A DNA stretch of 14,271 nt, taken from contig CAYPWL010000062.1 of NCBI GenBank assembly GCA_964414425.1, forward strand, positions 1 to 14,271, given 5' to 3'. The position numbers and the translations under genes were made by a program. The stretch is from GYS-P2D sp964414425. GTDB taxonomy: Bacteria > Bacteroidota > Bacteroidia > Chitinophagales > Saprospiraceae. Position 1 is the stretch's first letter. Each line of letters opens with the position of its first letter. Below, piece after piece: positions 7,194 through 14,271 of the stretch. Below the pieces are notes generated by a model. The model was not told the DNA's origin. It saw nothing but the letters and a program-made list of their open reading frames with translations, and did no database searches.

Positions 7194-10100
7194 TGATGAT
7201 GAAGCGTAAGACCGCTATAATAATCCTTGGTCCGCACAGAAGCGGCACATCCGCTATAGCTGGCGCGATTAGTAGGCTAACTAAAGCCAGTTTCGGTAGA
7301 CTATTGATGCAAGCTCAGCATGACAATCATCAAGGCTTTTTTGAGAATGAGAAAATCGTCAATCTTAATGACTTCATTCTTGCAGAGGTCTATCGAACAT
7401 GGGATGATCCAAGAGCTTTTGATCAATCATTATTGGAATCTGTCCGCCTTGATGATCTTCGAAAGCGTGCAAAAGAAGTATTGAATGAAGAGTACGACAG
7501 GTCAAATCTTATAGCTATAAAAGATCCAAGGCTATGCCTTACCTTTCCATTTTGGGAGCCTATATTGACTCATGCGGGATATGATATCCAAGTAATATTA
7601 ACCTATAGAAGGGTAGAGGAAATCGTAAAGTCTTTGAGTAGTAGAGAATGGTTGAGTCAAGAGTACGCTTTCATCCTAACTACTATGTATACCTTATATG
7701 CAGAGAAATCTACTCGAGAATATAATAGAGTCTGGGTTGATTATAATAGAGCTCTATCAGAGAAAGACTATCTATTGCGCCGTCTAAGTTTGCAACTTGT
7801 CAACATGGATCTCCAAATAAACGTCAATAATGGTTTGAATCCTAAACTACAACATTCAGATGCTAGTGAATCAAATGAAAAATGGACTCAATCAGACTAT
7901 AAGTCTATATCCGAAGCATTGAAAGAGATAGAAGCCATCAGTAGTCAAGAAGGTATGAATCCGAATATTAATCTACTCGATCAGGCATTATTAAGCTATA
8001 ATGACTTGATTAGTGAAATCGGATTACATCTATTGAGAAGTAAAGTCGATCATGCCAAAGTTATATTCAGATATAATGGACAGCAAGATCACATTATCCA
8101 TTCATGTAAACTTGATGAAGATAAGATGTCATTTGAGGTTAGCTGGTCGGCCACAAATAGGCCTAACGAAATCTTAGTTATACCAATCCACAGGTCTGCG
8201 AACATAAAATATCTTGATATTCAGCTTAATGGTGAGAGTACTTATCAGATTACTCACAACACTTCTTGGCAAAAGGCAGATATACTGGGGTTTGAAGATT
8301 CACAACCTCGTATCATCGTAAGACTTACTGGTCGTCAGGTTTCTAATACATGTAGCTGCTCTATTTCTTATTCATATGAGGATTATAAGCCTCATACCCT
8401 GCCCAAGACTTCGGTTTTATATATTGCGTTAGCTGCATTTTTTACTCTACTCAGTAGTCCGTTTAAAGTGATAAGGTCCATCAATAAAGAGAATTGGAGA
8501 ACGCTAAGATCTGCGGTTAGACGAGAGTCTTCTAAGCAAATCTTAAGAAACTTCATTAGACTAATTAATAGAGCAAGTCATAAAGGAGATGTTGAGACTG
8601 AAGTTATCCGGATCTCAAAAGTACAGCAAAAGAGATATAGGAAGAAACTTGTTTATGTCGGTCCAACTGTTCCAAGATTTGATAAGAGTAGCGGTGAGCG
8701 GCGAGCTGATCAAATATTAAAGATCATAGCAAGCTCCTCTCAATTATATTGCATAATCTCTAAAACTCCTCAACAAATTTATGTTGATAGAATGGCTGAT
8801 TATGGGGTCCAGATCATAATGAACAATGATAAAAATGGACTGAACGAATTAGGTAAAGTTGACGTAGTCATCTACGACAAGTACTACACCTATTATGACG
8901 AGTTTAAATTAAAGAAGTATTTTAAAAATGCACGTCATATTATTGATACTGTTGATGTTCATTGGGTCCGAGAAATGAGGGGGGCGGATTCGAATCCTGA
9001 CTACAATAAAGCCAGAGTTGCTAAAAATAAAGTCAGGGAAATTGATGCTTATAAAGAAGTAGATGAGATATGGGTAGTGTCTCAACCTGATGCTGATGCT
9101 TTAAAAGAAGAAGGAGTTCTACCAGAACGTATCAAGATTGTATCAAATATTCATAGTATACAGGTTCAAGAGTTTAAAATTAGGCAAGAACCAATATTGT
9201 TTTTTCTTGGAAATTACAAGCATGAACCCAATGTATGGACAGCACAATGGCTTGCCTCTGAGGTATTTCCTATTATCAGGAAGAGTGTACCAAATGCTCA
9301 ATTATGGTTGGCGGGTGCAGAGATTATGCCGTCCATAGCAGATCTTGAGTTAATTGATGGGGTATCTATTATAGGTTACATACCCGAAGAGGAATTAGCG
9401 GGCTATTATAGTAAAACTACTTTGGTATTAGCTCCCTTGCTAGCAGGTGCAGGTGTGAAAGGAAAGTTACTTGAGGCGATAAGCAATATGACACCTTTAC
9501 TAACTAATGATATAGGGAATGAAGGCTTAAATATAGGTCACGGTAGAGATGGCTTCGTTGTAAATGAACTCTCACAGATTGCGAAGACTGCTGTTGATGT
9601 TCTTAACAACGAGTATAACTTGTCAGAGATCACGAAAAATGCTCAGGCTAATGTCTTGAGTAGGTTTACTTATGCTTCGGCTAAGATGAGCATTGAGTCG
9701 TCTTTGTATCCTTTTGTTGATATATGTATTGTAACTCATAATAGGCTGGAGTTATTGAGGACCTGTTTATCAAGTATTCTTCAACATACCCTGTATCCGA
9801 ATTATACTATCAAAGTTTATTCTAATGCATGTTCTGACGGGAGTAAATCTTATTTAGAGGACATAGAAAAAAAATATCATCACATTTCCGTAGTTTATTC
9901 AAAGACCAATGAAGTATTTGTTGGACCTAATAATTTAATGATGGAATCTTCGAGTGAAGACGTGCTTTTATTGAATAATGACACAGAAGTTACTCCGGGT
10001 TGGTTAATGGGGCTTCATACGATATCTTATAGAGAAGAGGATATTGGAATAGTTGGTCCTGCCTTAACTTATGTTGATGGGACTGTTCAAGAGATAGGAT

Positions 10101-10507
10101 CTGAGATATACCCAGATGGAACTGGTGTCAACTATTGTAACAAATATAGTTGGGGAGAAATAGCTACAAAAACCCCGCATACTGTACCCTACGTTTCAGG
10201 TTGTGCGATGTTTATCAAACGAGCGATGTTGAACTCAATTGGTTCTTTTGATCCTATTTATCATCCATGTTACTTTGAAGATAGTGATTTGTGTTATCGA
10301 GCATGGCAGAATAACTGGAAAGTAGTCGTAGTGCCGGAGGTCATTGTTACCCACCATGGTGGAGCTACTGCTGGTGTAAGTTTGGATTCCGGTTATAAGA
10401 GTCATCAGGTGAAAAATGCAAAAGCTTTTCTGGATAGCCATAAATCTCAGCTGACAGAAGTAAAGAGTAAATGCAAATCTCTCAACAAGACTATAGCTCT
10501 ATTATGA
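7193..10507 (+). CDS. Three-enzyme fusion: sulfotransferase - GT4 glycosyltransferase - GT2 glycosyltransferase
   Basis: The 1104-residue protein contains three catalytic modules. Residues about 7-190 form a sulfotransferase with the PAPS loop ILGPHRSGTSAIAG (11-24), KDPRLCLTFPFW (110-121) and the 3'-phosphate segment ILTYRRVEEIVKSL (135-148). Residues about 287-395 are beta-rich, of the kind found between modules in other large sulfotransferase/glycosyltransferase proteins. I cannot name this domain. A hydrophobic helix (about 403-424) and a basic linker follow. Residues about 486-830 are a GT4 glycosyltransferase with DTVDVH (585-590), FFLGNYKHEPN (670-680) and GAGVKGKLLEA (752-762). Residues about 841-1090 are a GT2 of the rhamnosyltransferase type (COG1216) with CIVTHNR (845-851), LLLNNDTEV (925-933) and FEDSDLCYRAW (1028-1038). 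The expected jobs are two glycosyl transfers plus sulfation of the same chain, probably at the inner membrane face. The start at 7193 is the first of three consecutive ATG codons, so it could also be 7196 or 7199. The stop overlaps the next gene by ATGA. Confidence 0.88.
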   Translation: MMMKRKTAIIILGPHRSGTSAIAGAISRLTKASFGRLLMQAQHDNHQGFFENEKIVNLNDFILAEVYRTWDDPRAFDQSLLESVRLDDLRKRAKEVLNEEYDRSNLIAIKDPRLCLTFPFWEPILTHAGYDIQVILTYRRVEEIVKSLSSREWLSQEYAFILTTMYTLYAEKSTREYNRVWVDYNRALSEKDYLLRRLSLQLVNMDLQINVNNGLNPKLQHSDASESNEKWTQSDYKSISEALKEIEAISSQEGMNPNINLLDQALLSYNDLISEIGLHLLRSKVDHAKVIFRYNGQQDHIIHSCKLDEDKMSFEVSWSATNRPNEILVIPIHRSANIKYLDIQLNGESTYQITHNTSWQKADILGFEDSQPRIIVRLTGRQVSNTCSCSISYSYEDYKPHTLPKTSVLYIALAAFFTLLSSPFKVIRSINKENWRTLRSAVRRESSKQILRNFIRLINRASHKGDVETEVIRISKVQQKRYRKKLVYVGPTVPRFDKSSGERRADQILKIIASSSQLYCIISKTPQQIYVDRMADYGVQIIMNNDKNGLNELGKVDVVIYDKYYTYYDEFKLKKYFKNARHIIDTVDVHWVREMRGADSNPDYNKARVAKNKVREIDAYKEVDEIWVVSQPDADALKEEGVLPERIKIVSNIHSIQVQEFKIRQEPILFFLGNYKHEPNVWTAQWLASEVFPIIRKSVPNAQLWLAGAEIMPSIADLELIDGVSIIGYIPEEELAGYYSKTTLVLAPLLAGAGVKGKLLEAISNMTPLLTNDIGNEGLNIGHGRDGFVVNELSQIAKTAVDVLNNEYNLSEITKNAQANVLSRFTYASAKMSIESSLYPFVDICIVTHNRLELLRTCLSSILQHTLYPNYTIKVYSNACSDGSKSYLEDIEKKYHHISVVYSKTNEVFVGPNNLMMESSSEDVLLLNNDTEVTPGWLMGLHTISYREEDIGIVGPALTYVDGTVQEIGSEIYPDGTGVNYCNKYSWGEIATKTPHTVPYVSGCAMFIKRAMLNSIGSFDPIYHPCYFEDSDLCYRAWQNNWKVVVVPEVIVTHHGGATAGVSLDSGYKSHQVKNAKAFLDSHKSQLTEVKSKCKSLNKTIALL

Positions 10508-11274
10508 TTGATGACAGCCGTTCTTATGATTCATTCATATTTACACACATTCCGAAGTGTGGAGGCACGAGCTTTAGATCTTTTTTAAATGTCAGTGCAA
10601 AAAAAAGTGGTGTTCCAAGACAAAAAAGATACATACCAGGTTTTAACTGGTTATCTGTAGAAAAGGACTATCACCGGTTAGATAGAGTAAGGCAAGAAAG
10701 GTTTCATAATAAGACATACAAGGTAGTCGCTATGCATGTCGAGTACGGATGGCACTACGCCGCTGCTAGTTATATGAAAAACCCATTCTATTATACTCTT
10801 CTCAGACGCCCGCTTGATCGTGTGCTCTCTCACTATCAGTTTTTTAATAAGGGTAAAGGTCGCAGAAATGTTAAGGGTATAGATATTCAAAATCTAAGTG
10901 GAGTTAAACTCGACGAGGTATTGAGTACTTCAGCTAACCTATCCATTATCTATGTGTTAGGAAAAGGCATCAACGGAGGGGTGGTTTCCAGTATGATGAA
11001 AGACGATGCACTTGATAATCTTATCAATAAGTATCATGATTTTGGCATACTGGATGAGCCTACAATATCCATTAGTTCCTTAAAAGAAAAATGGCCAATA
11101 TGGTTTCAGTCAAACATCCCCTTTGAGCATCGGAATAAATCTCATAATAGTGCAGGGAAAAAACCTCTGTCGGAATTTATAAAAGAAAAAATTATTGAAC
11201 ATAATCAATTAGAAATTGAGTTTTACAATCAGGCATTAGACTTGTTCAAGCAGAGATGCGTAGAAGAAGAATAA
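10504..11274 (+). CDS. Sulfotransferase, Sulfotransfer_2 (heparan 2-O-sulfotransferase-like) family
   Basis: With the start at 10504 the protein has 256 residues. FIFTHIPKCGGTSFRSFL (11-28) is the hallmark 5'-phosphosulfate-binding segment of the Sulfotransfer_2 group, which includes carbohydrate 2-O-sulfotransferases. YYTLLRRPLDRVLSHYQFF (96-114) is the 3'-phosphate-binding segment. MHVEYG (77-82) holds a histidine (H78) in the position where related 2-O-sulfotransferases have their catalytic His. An ATG at 10471 in the same frame would give 267 residues but a 37-base overlap with the fusion gene. The ATG at 10504 gives the same 4-base ATGA overlap as at 38-41, and the extra residues have no family match, so I prefer it. 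This is the third sulfotransferase module in a row and belongs to a family distinct from the other two, which suggests sulfation at a different position or on a different sugar. An A8 run occurs at 10599-10606. Confidence 0.85.
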   Translation: MIDDSRSYDSFIFTHIPKCGGTSFRSFLNVSAKKSGVPRQKRYIPGFNWLSVEKDYHRLDRVRQERFHNKTYKVVAMHVEYGWHYAAASYMKNPFYYTLLRRPLDRVLSHYQFFNKGKGRRNVKGIDIQNLSGVKLDEVLSTSANLSIIYVLGKGINGGVVSSMMKDDALDNLINKYHDFGILDEPTISISSLKEKWPIWFQSNIPFEHRNKSHNSAGKKPLSEFIKEKIIEHNQLEIEFYNQALDLFKQRCVEEE

Positions 11275-11283
11275 TCTTTACAC

Positions 11284-11303
11284 GATTTTTTAAAGGTAAA
11301 ATC
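11284..11303. terminator. Possible weak bidirectional terminator between convergent genes
   Basis: GATTTT (11284-11289) pairs with AAAATC (11298-11303) around an eight-base loop, in the 63 bases between the stop codons of two convergent genes. The T and A tracts would lie within the stem on both strands, as in some bidirectional terminators, but the stem is short and AT-rich. Position favours a terminator role and the structure alone does not prove it. Confidence 0.3.
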
Positions 11304-11337
11304 AATTAGCTATCATATTAATGTAGATTCACATAAA

Positions 11338-13539
11338 TTATCTGTATTGAGTAACGGCGCTTGGGTTCTTATAAATAAAAATATTTCGGAGGCGCACAAA
11401 ATCATACCGTACGTTCGAATGACATACCATGAATAGGTTTAATGAGTTTAATTTTCGGCGAGGTTTGAATTTCCTCCTTGCGTCAATAGCCTTCTTAAGG
11501 TGAGTATTGAAGAATTGGAAATGTGACTTAATTAAAACCAGACTTATTTCTCTCCTATTTATGAGTAGGCCAGCTATTGAAATGAATAGAAGCCTAATAA
11601 TGATAATGATCAGACTGATTCCTAATAACATGGGAGGAAATAACTTAAAGACAGTGTAAAGTGTGTTAAGCTGCGTTCTGATCGCATAATGATGATTAAA
11701 AATCTTTTTGATCGATGCGCCACCTTTATGATATATAATGGCATCACTACAAAATCCAATCTTATGTTCCGCCATAAATGTTCTAAGACCAAATTCGGCA
11801 TCTTCATATCCTGTATCAAAGAAAGAGTCAAAGAAACCTATCTCATGAATCAATTGTGTAGAGTATAAGACTCCACCACCTGAACCCCCAACGGACTGAT
11901 TAAATTGTTTTTGACTATGCACCGATTTCTTATGACCCTTTGGGAGAATTTCACCATTTAAATACAACATATGACCTATACTATCAATCAATTCGTGGTC
12001 GAAATAATCAATCATTTTTGATGACGCTATGGATAACTGTTGCTCTTTGGCGCTATGACGTAAAGCCTGGATTGCATTGACATCTACAGTTGTATCATTA
12101 TTCAAAAGAATTAAATGTTCAAAATCTAATTGCTCAAGGAAGTCAATCCATAATTTGTTATGAGCACCAGTAAAACCCAAATTTTCGGTAAATAGAACAA
12201 TTGTAATATTGGGATGCTCAGCATACCTCTCATAGAGAATAGAGCCTTCATTGTTGTCAGAACAATTGTCCATTAAATAAATTTCGCAATCATCAAGATT
12301 GCCTTTTAACAATGATTCAATACATTCAATGGTATCTTTTAGGCCATTCCAGTTTAGTATTGCAATAGCACATTTGGAACCCGACAGAACACCATAATTT
12401 TTGCTGAATTTTTGTTCAATTGTACTAACAAAAGTTGACAGATATCGCTCCCAACTGAACTGTTCCTTTAAGAGCTTAGCTTGAATTAATCTTTCTTCGA
12501 TATTTGGTTTTACATAATGATCCATAAGGCCTATTAGATCATCTTCAGTGTCAAAATATTTAGTTAATGGGTTTGCAAGCTCTTTTAGTGAAGAGTTATA
12601 GGCTACAAATGAGATGTTCGCACATGCCCCATTTTCAATAACAGGTAGTCCAAACCCTTCATAGTGTGATGCGTAGATCATTGCAATACATGAACTCAGA
12701 AGTACATTTTTTTCATATTCCGTCACATATCCAGTGAGAATGATTCTATCCTTTTTAGGATGTAATTTGATCATTTGGATGATTTCATTACTCTTCCATC
12801 CGATATCTCCGACCAATACAAGCAATTTCTTTTCGTCAAGAATTTGTCCGAACGCTTTTAGGATTAGTTGATGATTTTTTCTCGGCTCTATCGTGCCTAC
12901 CGATAAAAAGTATTCTTGATCTATATCGAATTTTGTAAGAATATTTTCATCTATTGTGTAACCATATTTTTCGGAAACTCCTAAGTGTATAGGGCAGATT
13001 TTATTCTGATCAGTATCATAGAGATCAATAATGTCACGTAAGGTATTCTGCGAAACTGTTAGTATTAAATCCGATGTGTTAATTATTTTACCCAATAAAA
13101 GCTTTTGCCAGAACCAACCATTAAAAGTATGCCAATTAGGAAATAGAACAGGTGTTAGGTCGTGTATGACTGTTACGGATTTGGAATAAGTGGGTGTGAA
13201 GAAAGGCCCAAAATTGGTTGTTTCCAAGACCATATCTGCACCTAGTTTTCTTAGTAATACAGGAATCCTTACAAATTTTCTAAGAAACGATGCACCAATA
13301 AACTTATTTGCTTTGAGAGCAATAGTAGAAAAATTGGGATATTCCTTATTTTCTTGTTCTCTTATTAAGATGACTTCAAAGAGAAGCATTTCGTGTCTGA
13401 GGTGCAGAGCATTAAGAAGTTCACGGGTGTAAACATGTACTCCAGCTCTCTGATTATCCAGAGCATCAGCTAATATGACTAATCGTTTTTTGATGTTTTT
13501 TTTTGTAAAAATAACCAATAGCTTAGAGGGATTAAGCAA
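11338..13539 (-). CDS. GT4-GT2 glycosyltransferase fusion
   Basis: The 733-residue protein has two glycosyltransferase modules. The first (about 18-375) is a GT-B GT4 enzyme with AGVHVYTREL (32-41), VIHDLTPVLFP (124-134), SVGTIEPRKNHQ (213-224) and the EX7E motif EGFGLPVIE (E294, E302), resembling mannosyltransferases of the RfaB/WbaZ kind. The second (about 389-620) is a GT2 of the rhamnosyltransferase type with AILNWNG (393-399), NCSDNN (425-430), LLNNDTTV (478-485) and GYEDAEFGLR (577-586). One or two hydrophobic helices (about 635-662) probably anchor the C-terminus to the membrane. It has the same GT4-then-GT2 order as the second half of the sulfotransferase fusion but is on the opposite strand and convergent with it. 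The start is a TTG (13537-13539), because an in-frame stop lies at 13558-13560 and no ATG or GTG occurs before residue 51. The codons for residues 12-15 include an A9 run. Donor and acceptor sugars are unknown. Confidence 0.87.
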   Translation of the reverse strand: MLNPSKLLVIFTKKNIKKRLVILADALDNQRAGVHVYTRELLNALHLRHEMLLFEVILIREQENKEYPNFSTIALKANKFIGASFLRKFVRIPVLLRKLGADMVLETTNFGPFFTPTYSKSVTVIHDLTPVLFPNWHTFNGWFWQKLLLGKIINTSDLILTVSQNTLRDIIDLYDTDQNKICPIHLGVSEKYGYTIDENILTKFDIDQEYFLSVGTIEPRKNHQLILKAFGQILDEKKLLVLVGDIGWKSNEIIQMIKLHPKKDRIILTGYVTEYEKNVLLSSCIAMIYASHYEGFGLPVIENGACANISFVAYNSSLKELANPLTKYFDTEDDLIGLMDHYVKPNIEERLIQAKLLKEQFSWERYLSTFVSTIEQKFSKNYGVLSGSKCAIAILNWNGLKDTIECIESLLKGNLDDCEIYLMDNCSDNNEGSILYERYAEHPNITIVLFTENLGFTGAHNKLWIDFLEQLDFEHLILLNNDTTVDVNAIQALRHSAKEQQLSIASSKMIDYFDHELIDSIGHMLYLNGEILPKGHKKSVHSQKQFNQSVGGSGGGVLYSTQLIHEIGFFDSFFDTGYEDAEFGLRTFMAEHKIGFCSDAIIYHKGGASIKKIFNHHYAIRTQLNTLYTVFKLFPPMLLGISLIIIIIRLLFISIAGLLINRREISLVLIKSHFQFFNTHLKKAIDARRKFKPRRKLNSLNLFMVCHSNVRYDFVRLRNIFIYKNPSAVTQYR

Positions 13540-13558
13540 AATGATTTTGGAAGTATCT

Positions 13559-13566
13559 TACATTTG
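13559..13566 (+). promoter_or_regulatory. Bacteroidota-type -7 promoter element (TAnnTTTG) for ugd
   Basis: TACATTTG matches the TAnnTTTG -7 consensus of the primary sigma factor of Bacteroidota exactly. It lies 31 bases before the ugd start codon and points toward it, which would give a leader of about 25 bases. I see no good TTG -33 element at the usual spacing, so the promoter may be weak or activator-dependent. The element sits in the 58-base space between divergent genes. No equivalent element was found for the minus-strand gene. Confidence 0.5.
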
Positions 13567-13586
13567 TTGCTATACAGAAATCAGTT

Positions 13587-13592
13587 AAAGGA
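13587..13592 (+). promoter_or_regulatory. Shine-Dalgarno-like site of ugd
   Basis: AAAGGA ends five bases before the ATG at 13598. It is one of the few plausible ribosome-binding sites in this window and supports the chosen start. Confidence 0.45.
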
Positions 13593-13597
13593 TTATT

Positions 13598-14271
13598 ATG
13601 AATGTAGCCGTAGTTGGAACGGGTTATGTAGGCCTGGTTTCAGGGACTTGTTTTGCCGAGACGGGTAACAATGTAATCTGCGTAGATATCGATCAGGATA
13701 AAGTAACAAAGCTGAAGGGCGGTGAACTGACGATATATGAACCTGGCTTAGAACTGGTCTTTAAACGAAATGTATCGGCAGGACGATTACACTTCACTAC
13801 AGAACTTACGGAAGCAGTCGAGCAATCTGATATCATATTCTTAGCACTTCCTACCCCTCCAGGTGCGGATGGATCGGCAGACCTCAAATATATCCTTGGT
13901 GTAGCACAGGACTTATCAGATATCATTACCACTTACAAGGTGATCGTTGACAAGAGCACGGTGCCAGTGGGTACTGCAGAGCAGGTGCATCAAGTACTTG
14001 CTGAGCGCCTATCCGAAGAGTTATTTGATGTGGTGAGTAATCCAGAGTTCTTGCGTGAAGGTGTAGCTGTAGATGATTTCATGAAGCCAGAACGTATAGT
14101 TATCGGAACAAGCTCTCCACGTGCACAGAAGGCAATGGAACAGCTTTATAGTCCATTTGTCCGTCAAGGCAATCCCATCTACTTCATGGACAAGCGGTCT
14201 GCGGAGATGACCAAGTATGCTGCCAACTCCTTCTTAGCCACTAAGATCACCTTCATGAATGAGATCGCTAA
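13598..14271 (+). CDS. ugd: UDP-glucose 6-dehydrogenase, partial (C-terminus beyond the window)
   Basis: The first 224 codons are present and the gene runs off the right edge. Full-length relatives have about 440 residues. The product oxidises UDP-glucose to UDP-glucuronate with two NAD+. The N-terminal NAD-binding Rossmann motif is VVGTGYVGL (5-13). YEPGL (47-51), ALPTPPGADGSADL (83-96), DKSTVPVGTAE (118-128), SNPEFLREG (147-155) and EMTKYAANSFLATKITFMNE (203-222) are all characteristic of the UDP-glucose/GDP-mannose dehydrogenase family. The catalytic cysteine lies beyond the window. The sequence reads like Bacteroidota Ugd, for instance in its FVRQGNPI and CFAETGNNV stretches. The GDP-mannose dehydrogenase alternative is less likely on overall pattern. 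The gene is divergent from the GT4-GT2 fusion, has its own promoter-like element, and would supply uronic acid, or pentoses derived from it, to the glycan. Confidence 0.93.
   Translation, partial: MNVAVVGTGYVGLVSGTCFAETGNNVICVDIDQDKVTKLKGGELTIYEPGLELVFKRNVSAGRLHFTTELTEAVEQSDIIFLALPTPPGADGSADLKYILGVAQDLSDIITTYKVIVDKSTVPVGTAEQVHQVLAERLSEELFDVVSNPEFLREGVAVDDFMKPERIVIGTSSPRAQKAMEQLYSPFVRQGNPIYFMDKRSAEMTKYAANSFLATKITFMNEIA

Noticed and set aside
9138..9338. 66-residue + frame inside the fusion gene
   Set aside because: It lies entirely within the GT4 module in another frame, where the main frame carries clear GT4 motifs.
13693..13932. 79-residue minus-strand frame
   Set aside because: It is antisense to the conserved N-terminal domain of ugd and has no recognisable features.
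1..14271. CRISPR array, tRNA, rRNA, insertion sequence or prophage
   Set aside because: No regularly spaced repeats, tRNA-like folds, transposase motifs or phage genes were seen. The only tandem repetition is the Uma2 gene pair.

Overview
The window looks like part of a surface-glycan biosynthesis locus from a member of the Bacteroidota, possibly a Saprospiraceae-like lineage. The assignment is an inference. It rests on the strongly Bacteroidota-like UDP-glucose dehydrogenase at the right end, an exact TAnnTTTG (-7) element in front of that gene, the general absence of Shine-Dalgarno sequences before most genes, the AT-rich codon use, and the Uma2-type proteins. A run of ten N at 1646-1655 shows that the source is a draft scaffold.

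Left part (1-4525, + strand). The last codons of a hexapeptide-repeat acetyltransferase overlap a PLP-dependent sugar aminotransferase (38-1174) by ATGA. After two tandem Uma2 (DUF820) genes (1336-1922 and 1954-2541) comes a membrane-anchored nucleotide-sugar 4,6-dehydratase of the PglF/WbpM/CapD type (2555-4525). Acetyltransferase, aminotransferase and dehydratase together form the classic set for UDP-N,N'-diacetylbacillosamine or a closely related 4-amino-4,6-dideoxy sugar. The first Uma2 gene looks split only because of the N gap: its frame and its paralogue both say that the true gap is 11 bases and the gene is intact at 195 codons.

Middle part (4633-11274, + strand). A polytopic O-antigen ligase/polymerase-like protein with a C-terminal TPR region is followed by three genes joined by 1-base and 4-base overlaps: a NodH-like sulfotransferase, a 1104-residue protein that fuses a sulfotransferase, a GT4 and a GT2 glycosyltransferase, and a Sulfotransfer_2-like sulfotransferase. 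Three unrelated-looking PAPS-dependent sulfotransferase modules in one translationally coupled block strongly suggest a sulfated glycan.

Right part. A GT4-GT2 fusion lies on the minus strand (11338-13539), convergent with the main operon. Divergent from it is ugd (13598 to beyond the window end), which makes UDP-glucuronate. Taken together, the inferred product is a sulfated glycan containing a bacillosamine-type sugar and possibly uronic acid, transferred or polymerised by the ligase-like protein. The glycan structure, its acceptor (lipid, protein or capsule) and the role of the Uma2 pair cannot be decided from the sequence alone. No tRNA, rRNA, CRISPR array or insertion sequence was seen.
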